Assembly (NCBI RefSeq): GCF_030209745.1
Contig: NZ_JARVRJ010000011.1
Span: 62,001-126,000 of the forward strand
Reading direction: 5' to 3'
DNA from: Arthrobacter sp. fls2-241-R2A-200
Lineage (GTDB): Bacteria; Actinomycetota; Actinomycetes; Actinomycetales; Micrococcaceae
DNA length: 64,000 nucleotides
The notes under the pieces are model-generated. The model made no database searches. It was not told the origin of the DNA and worked only from the letters and a program-made list of their open reading frames with translations. This document shows, piece by piece, positions 59,504 to 64,000 of this stretch (its first letter is position 1; every line of letters starts with the position of its first letter). Position numbers and translations under genes: made by a program.

Positions 59504-59515
59504 TGATTTGTGGTT

Positions 59516-59663
59516 TCAGCGGCCTTCTTCTGCTTGCTTCGCAGCTTCCAGAGCGGCCATGAAGAATGCTTGGACATCCTCTCCAAGCGCGGCGCAAACA
59601 GATTCCAGGTCATTGATGGTCATTGGGGCGTCGTCTCGGAGCCTCTTACCCAGCGTTGCGGTT
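59516..59663 (-). pseudogene. 3' fragment of an XRE/Cro-type helix-turn-helix repressor
   Basis: The minus strand reads RTATLGKRLRDDAPMTINDLESVCAALGEDVQAFF, then a short helical tail and a stop at 59516. This is the recognition-helix and C-terminal part of a lambda-type XRE regulator. The expected N-terminal half is missing: near 59663 the frame runs into the opposite-strand deacetylase-like gene. It is a truncated remnant of a phage repressor. Confidence 0.75.
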
Positions 59664-59673
59664 CGATCACAAC

Positions 59674-60789
59674 ATGGTCGGCATGATGACTAAAGTGCTG
59701 CCCATGCTTCAAGCACGCGGCATCCCCGCGTCCATGGCCCACTTCGTGAACCAGTTCAACCCCCAGCCCGGATACACGGGCGACACGTCCACAGGTTACG
59801 GCTGGGCTGACGTGCAAAACCTCGTACTCAATAACGGAATCGAGGCACACGGCCACTCCTGGTCCCATCAAGAAGCAGTCGGCGCACGGGCGTTGGAACA
59901 CGAAACGCTCGACTCCCGCACCGAGATGGAAACCCAGATGCCCAAAGTACGGCTGAAGGGCATGATGGTTCCGGGCACGACGGGCGCGTTCTGGGGTGGT
60001 TTCACGAACAACCTCGCAGATCCGAGCGTCTGGCATAATACTGAAGCCGGGCGGCTGGTGATGTACAACTACGCCGCTGCGAACGGCGGCGGCGGTGTGA
60101 TCAACCCCCTCGCATCCGGGCAGACACTCGGCTGGCAGTCGTACCTTCTGGACAACCTCACCACATCGGCGTCAGCTATCAGCGTCCTATCCCAAGCGCA
60201 GGACACCGGCACCGGGGCCGTGCTCATGCTGCACCCCAACACCGTGGACTTCGGCTCGTCCAACATCACGACAAGCGTGTTGGGTGAGATCCTGGATTAC
60301 ATGGTCGCTGAGCGTGACGCTGGGCGGGCAATGATCCTCACCGTGACGGGGATGCTCCACGCCGACCCGTCGCGCACTACCCGCCACAACCTCATCCGGG
60401 ACCCCGCATTCATCAACGGACTTGCCCGGTACGCCGGAACAACAGGTTACACAGTCGCCGGTAACATCGCCTCCACAACAACGGGCGGTGTCCTCAGCCA
60501 AAGCATCGCGTTCGACACACACGCCTACGCTAAGGGGTCAACCCGTGAAGCTTACGCAGAGTTCCGCGCACCAGCCGGAGCCGTTGTAAGGGTCCACCTC
60601 GTAGACACCACATCGTCAGCGACCTATGAGGTAACCAAGGACGTGACCCTGCCGGCCTCAACGAACTGGGTGACCGTCAGGCAACCACTGTCCATCCCCA
60701 CGACGGGAAGCACAACCCTGCGATTCGAGTTCGGGCGTGTGTCTGGTGGCGCTATTGATGTTCGCAACCCTGGCCTGCTCGCCGTCTAA
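59674..60789 (+). CDS. Polysaccharide deacetylase-like phage protein, 5'-truncated
   Basis: A NodB-like domain: RFDHNMVGMMTKVLPMLQARGIPAS aligns with the TFDDG-containing first strand (Asp kept, next position His), and GHSWSHQEAVG matches the metal-binding HxxxH block. A C-terminal jelly-roll-like carbohydrate-binding domain follows (LRFEFGRVSGGAIDVRNPGLLAV). Such domains occur in minor tail proteins of Arthrobacter phages. The coding frame is open upstream to about 59650 but runs into the XRE fragment and has no natural start, so the 5' end is lost. ATG 59674 is the first usable one. Confidence 0.72.
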   Translation: MVGMMTKVLPMLQARGIPASMAHFVNQFNPQPGYTGDTSTGYGWADVQNLVLNNGIEAHGHSWSHQEAVGARALEHETLDSRTEMETQMPKVRLKGMMVPGTTGAFWGGFTNNLADPSVWHNTEAGRLVMYNYAAANGGGGVINPLASGQTLGWQSYLLDNLTTSASAISVLSQAQDTGTGAVLMLHPNTVDFGSSNITTSVLGEILDYMVAERDAGRAMILTVTGMLHADPSRTTRHNLIRDPAFINGLARYAGTTGYTVAGNIASTTTGGVLSQSIAFDTHAYAKGSTREAYAEFRAPAGAVVRVHLVDTTSSATYEVTKDVTLPASTNWVTVRQPLSIPTTGSTTLRFEFGRVSGGAIDVRNPGLLAV

Positions 60790-60798
60790 CCGCAACAG

Positions 60799-60836
60799 AA
60801 GACCCCCACCCTCCACCGGGTGGGGGTCTTTTGTCG
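60799..60836 (+). terminator. Terminator after the deacetylase-like gene
   Basis: A 13-bp stem AAGACCCCCACCC/GGGTGGGGGTCTT (60799-60811, 60818-60830) followed by TTGTCGTTTG. It lies between two convergent genes. Confidence 0.9.
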
Positions 60837-60840
60837 TTTG

Positions 60841-61830
60841 TCAGTTAGATGCCGCGGGTACAAATCCCATCTTCGAGAACCCGTCCGCCCAGTCTTGGCT
60901 CGCCGCGACGCTGAGCGCCTGCACATGCACATCCTTCGGGGGCGCAACGTGGCCCTCGCCCCATTCGCCCATCAGGACGTAGATCTTGTTTTCCGGATGC
61001 GATGCTGCGAGGAACGGGTTCAGGTGATCTTCGACGTGGTCGAAGTCGGCGCTGTTCTGCATGTAGGCCACAGTGTTGCCCCGAGGAGTCCGGTACAGAT
61101 CGACTAGGTTCGTCGTGGCGCCGTCGGGTAGCTGGCTCATGGGGTCTTCGCCGGTCACACCGTAGCAAACCTCGGCGAAGCGTTCGACGGCCGGGAGCTC
61201 ATACTTGGCGATGTCGGTCTGAGGGTTAGAGACAATGGCCAGGGAGCCGGGGAAATGCGCTGAAAAGAACAGCGACGCGAAGCCTCCGCCTGATGCGCCG
61301 AAGAACACCAATCGCTGATCTCCCCACACGTCCGCGATGTGTCGAATGATGGCAAGCAGATGCTGCTGTGTGTTCATCCGGGAGTTCCCAACGAACCATC
61401 CCAGATTCAGCCTGTCAGTAAGAACTAGGCTCGGATCCGAAATGAACACCCTGTTCACGGGGACGTCCTTGGATACACCCATCCCGCCGAAAGCTGGAAG
61501 TGTCCACGTCTTATCGATGGCGCCTTGGAAGAATACGACTGTGGTGTCAGACCCGCGATTCTGTGCGATGACGTCAATCGGCAAGCCATTCTCGACGATG
61601 ATCTGATAGCCGGGCGGGATGGTTTCCTTTTTCAGGAACAGGTCAACGCCCGCATATTTCGTGATGTTGTGTTTCGTTGGATCGATCACCCGTGGCCGTG
61701 ACGGGCAGGGGTGATCCTGCGCGTCATTGCTGCCAGTGTAGATGAACACTTCCGCGCACAGTTCGCAGAAGCCGAAGCCCATGTCCTGCGCGTAGGCCCG
61801 CTTGTCCTCAAGGTTTTCAATTTGCCCCAT
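60841..61830 (-). CDS. Alpha/beta-hydrolase fold protein in the island
   Basis: A 329-residue protein with a nucleophile elbow FFGASGGGFASLFF (GxSxG), preceded by VVFFQGAIDKTWTLP, a strand region typical of alpha/beta hydrolases. Two N-terminal cysteines (FCELCAEVF) and another (HPCPSRP) may bind a metal. There is no signal peptide. It is divergent from the DUF6270-like gene and has no phage structural features, so it is likely accessory cargo. The substrate is unknown. Confidence 0.75.
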   Translation of the reverse strand: MGQIENLEDKRAYAQDMGFGFCELCAEVFIYTGSNDAQDHPCPSRPRVIDPTKHNITKYAGVDLFLKKETIPPGYQIIVENGLPIDVIAQNRGSDTTVVFFQGAIDKTWTLPAFGGMGVSKDVPVNRVFISDPSLVLTDRLNLGWFVGNSRMNTQQHLLAIIRHIADVWGDQRLVFFGASGGGFASLFFSAHFPGSLAIVSNPQTDIAKYELPAVERFAEVCYGVTGEDPMSQLPDGATTNLVDLYRTPRGNTVAYMQNSADFDHVEDHLNPFLAASHPENKIYVLMGEWGEGHVAPPKDVHVQALSVAASQDWADGFSKMGFVPAASN

Positions 61831-61928
61831 CAGAAAAAGATACCCGAATCTCCATACGCTAGACGAAACGTGACTTGCGTCCGGAACGCATCGTGACTAT
61901 GGACGCCTTCGGGCTTTGTTAGGCTTGG

Positions 61929-62690
61929 GTGATTTCTTCACTGTCACTTCTTGGGGGTTCTGTTTTGCCGGGTATTTTCATCTATGGCAGCTGCGTCTCG
62001 CGCGACACCAAGCCGTTCCTTGGCGAGGACTGGACCATTGTCGAGTACGTGGCCAGGCAGAGCATGATCAGTGCCGCTTCACCCCGCGGCGTTCTCAGGG
62101 GCGAGAGCGCGCTGAAGTCGAAGTTCCAGAATGAATGCGTCCGAAATGACATCCGATCCTCGCTGCTCACCCTGATCGAGGAAGCGGGATCGAAGGCGGA
62201 TGTGTTCGTCCTTGACCTCGTAGACGAGCGCCTTGGGGTTTATGAGCTGGCGCCGGGCACGTACATCACCCAGACATGGGAACTCGAAGAGAGCAAGCTC
62301 TTACAGCAGCAGGAAACCCAGCCTCGGCTCATCAAGTTCGGCACGGACGAGCACTTCGAACTCTGGAAGAAGGCGTCTGACATCGTCCTGAAAAGGATCG
62401 CGGACACACGGAAGCCACTGCTTGTGCTTGCCCCCGAATGGGCCGAGACGGCCGACAGCGGACAGACTGGGCTTCAATACCGCGGCATGTCCTCCGGATA
62501 TTGGAACCGGACATACCAGCGATACCTGGACTCGCTGCGTGAGCGCGGAGTGAACGTCTTCACCGTGGGCCAGGACGTCGCCGTGGCTGCCGCGAAGCAC
62601 CAATGGGGCCTCGCCCCCTTCCACCACGTGCCCGCCGTCTACGAAAAGATGCGAGACGCCATCAAGGCCGCCGCCGCAAAAGTTAGCTAG
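61929..62690 (+). CDS. DUF6270-like protein in the island
   Basis: A 253-residue protein with the N-terminal motif IFIYGSCVSRDTKPF and YVARQSMIS, which resembles DUF6270 proteins from surface polysaccharide loci; the GSCVSRD turn looks SGNH-like. A TTG at 61965 with GGGGG upstream would start exactly before the domain. The GTG at 61929 is the longer choice. It shares an upstream region with the divergent hydrolase gene, so the two may be a moron pair. Confidence 0.72.
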   Translation: MISSLSLLGGSVLPGIFIYGSCVSRDTKPFLGEDWTIVEYVARQSMISAASPRGVLRGESALKSKFQNECVRNDIRSSLLTLIEEAGSKADVFVLDLVDERLGVYELAPGTYITQTWELEESKLLQQQETQPRLIKFGTDEHFELWKKASDIVLKRIADTRKPLLVLAPEWAETADSGQTGLQYRGMSSGYWNRTYQRYLDSLRERGVNVFTVGQDVAVAAAKHQWGLAPFHHVPAVYEKMRDAIKAAAAKVS

Positions 62691-62698
62691 CATTGAGT

Positions 62699-62848
62699 AT
62701 GGCCACGATCCACAAAACCGAACAGTCAAGTCCTCTGACGTTCAGGAACGCACCGCGGGAGTCCCGCGGTGGCGAGCCTTACATCGTGCCTGATGCCGCC
62801 GACAGGCTCATCGACGCCATGATTGATTGTTGGGGTGGTCCCATGTGA
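62699..62848 (+). CDS. Small hypothetical protein (49 residues)
   Basis: An open frame of 49 codons from the ATG at 62699 begins MATIHKTEQSSPLTFRN and ends WGGPM. It begins 8 bases after the DUF6270-like stop and lacks a clear ribosome-binding site. I do not recognise it, and it could be chance. The 200 bases after it hold no gene apart from a terminator. Confidence 0.35.
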   Translation: MATIHKTEQSSPLTFRNAPRESRGGEPYIVPDAADRLIDAMIDCWGGPM

Positions 62849-62986
62849 CACTGGCCCGTACACCACGTATATTCTCCCGAAGTGGTATCGCGCCTCATCG
62901 CCGGCGAGAGCGTCAAAGGCTGGGGTTGGAGCGACTGGCAGCTCCATCAACCGTGACCGCATAAAATGCCTTCGCAGAAGACGCAA

Positions 62987-63030
62987 GAGAAGGCCCCGTA
63001 CCTGATCTGAACAGGTCCTGGGCCTTCTTC
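62987..63030. terminator. Terminator between the small ORF and integrase
   Basis: AGAAGGCCC and GGGCCTTCT form the outer stem, with an inner ACCTG/CAGGT stem. It lies just after the integrase stop, with no long T-tract on either side. Confidence 0.7.
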
Positions 63031-63045
63031 GCCAACGAGTCTACC

Positions 63046-64000
63046 TCAGCCGAGCGCGTCTGCGGCCGCGGCGTCTGATGCCTTGGACAGCCTCGCGTAG
63101 ACGCGGAGTGTGGTCTGTGGGTCTTCGTGCCCTAGTCGAGCCTGTACGACGTGCACGGGGACGTTGGCGTCCAGCAGGTGCGTTGTGTGGGCGTGCCGAA
63201 TCTCGTGAATCCATGGCTTTCGGTCGAGACTTCCGTCGGCTAACAGTTCGACCATGAGCGGCTGCCACACTTCTTTGTGGAAGCGTGAGTTGCGGATGTA
63301 CTGGCCATCGGGTTGCTGGAACACGAATTCATCCATGCCCAGCGGCTTCATATGCTCAACTAGGTCTTCGGATAGGGCTGCATTGCAGGTGACCGTACGC
63401 CTGGCCTTTTTGGTCTTCGGCGGCCCGATCTCTTCGCCTTTGCCCACTGACTTCCACGCGCGCTCAACGCGTACGGCTGCACGGCCTTGGCGGATGCTGA
63501 TGTCCCTTTTCCGGAGCGCGGTGGCTTCGGAGTAGCGGAGACCAGTACCGGCGAGGAACCGGATGAACAGTGAGTAGTGCGGGTTGATGCGCTCAGCCAG
63601 CATCACAAGATCTTCAGGAGAGAGGTATACAGCTTCCCGTGCTTCGTTGAGGTCGGCTTCGGCTACACCCTTGGCGGGGTTACGCTGCATCAGCTCGAGG
63701 TCCATGGCAGTGACGAATGCGGCGGACAGCAGCGCGTGGACGTTCTGCTTGGACTTCCGTGATAGCGGCTCCCCTACTTTCTGGTTAGCGCCTTTCAGGA
63801 CCTTCAGCTGGTCGAGCCAGTCGATGACAGCGGCCTTAGTGACCTTGTCCACGGGCGTCTTCCCGAGGTCGCTTGGGTCGATGTGGCCGGCTGCCATGCG
63901 CCGGTACTTAGCGATGGTGCCAGGCTGCGGCTTCCGGAGCATGTCAAGGTGCCGCTGCACCACCTCGGACACCAGTGGCGCTGTAGAGTCCTTGCGAACC
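63046..64000 (-). CDS. int: Tyrosine recombinase (phage-type integrase), 5' end outside window
   Basis: At least 317 residues, running off the window end. Catalytic residues are visible: Arg in GTGLRYSEATALRKRD, HEIRHAHTTHLLDAN (HxxR block), LGHEDPQTTLRVYARL with the nucleophilic Tyr. The N-terminal SAM-like core-binding domain (VSEVVQRHLDMLRKPQPGTIAKYRRM) is present. It is the likely enzyme that integrated the island into ssrA. A start near 63972 (GTG) is only apparent; the frame continues upstream. Confidence 0.92.
   Translation of the reverse strand, partial: VRKDSTAPLVSEVVQRHLDMLRKPQPGTIAKYRRMAAGHIDPSDLGKTPVDKVTKAAVIDWLDQLKVLKGANQKVGEPLSRKSKQNVHALLSAAFVTAMDLELMQRNPAKGVAEADLNEAREAVYLSPEDLVMLAERINPHYSLFIRFLAGTGLRYSEATALRKRDISIRQGRAAVRVERAWKSVGKGEEIGPPKTKKARRTVTCNAALSEDLVEHMKPLGMDEFVFQQPDGQYIRNSRFHKEVWQPLMVELLADGSLDRKPWIHEIRHAHTTHLLDANVPVHVVQARLGHEDPQTTLRVYARLSKASDAAAADALG

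Noticed and set aside
59620..60036. Minus-strand open frame opposite the deacetylase-like gene
   Set aside because: It crosses the break with the XRE fragment and is a shadow of the plus-strand gene; motifs are on the other strand.

Overview
The window is a high-GC actinobacterial chromosome segment, most likely from Arthrobacter sensu lato (Micrococcaceae). This rests on several signs together: the order argS-lysA-hom-thrC-thrB-rho-prfA-prmC-tsaC-wecA-atp, a Rho with a long Arg/Asp-rich N-terminal insert, a SigR/RsrA thiol-stress pair, a one-piece E2-E1 Kgd, a 24-residue bL37 gene and a SAM-IV-type riboswitch. The genus is an inference from gene content and order; no 16S gene is present.

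Region 1 (1-23163, all minus strand) is the conserved core block. Transcription runs from argS through lysA, hom, thrC and thrB, then rho, prfA and prmC, the tRNA-modification gene tsaC, two cell-wall glycosyltransferases, wecA, two small membrane proteins and the ATP synthase genes atpBEFHAGDC. The last gene, atpC, is cut by the window start.

Region 2 (23350-32098, plus strand) holds a three-gene flavin electron-transfer set: an FMN-binding lipoprotein, ApbE, and an RnfD-like membrane domain fused to a ferredoxin-NADP reductase domain. A tRNA-Arg(CCG), a protealysin-like M4 protease with a likely emfourin inhibitor, and a large HrpA helicase follow.

Region 3 (32229-42344) contains a rhodanese-alcohol dehydrogenase-HIT operon divergent from a Cds1-like cysteine desulfhydrase, a metallo-hydrolase, a Fur-family (Zur-like) regulator convergent with a znuABC-like transporter, and a pair of CNNM/CorC membrane proteins.

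Region 4 (42778-59058) carries kgd, a GDSL-like protein, bL37, rsrA-sigR with a recognisable SigR promoter, a DoxX-aroA-rsgA operon, hisN, a SAM-IV-type riboswitch ahead of a cysteine-desulfurase-like gene, a methyltransferase, an MntR/DtxR-type regulator, an MFS exporter, and an HtrA-like protease with no visible export signal.

Region 5 (about 59320 to the window end) looks like a degraded prophage or integrative island. It begins with a copy of the tmRNA 3' end, as expected for integration into ssrA. It holds the 3' part of an XRE repressor joined head to head with a 5'-truncated polysaccharide deacetylase/tail-type gene, two accessory genes (an alpha/beta hydrolase and a DUF6270-like protein), and a tyrosine integrase cut by the window end. 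The ssrA body is predicted just beyond the right edge, on the minus strand.
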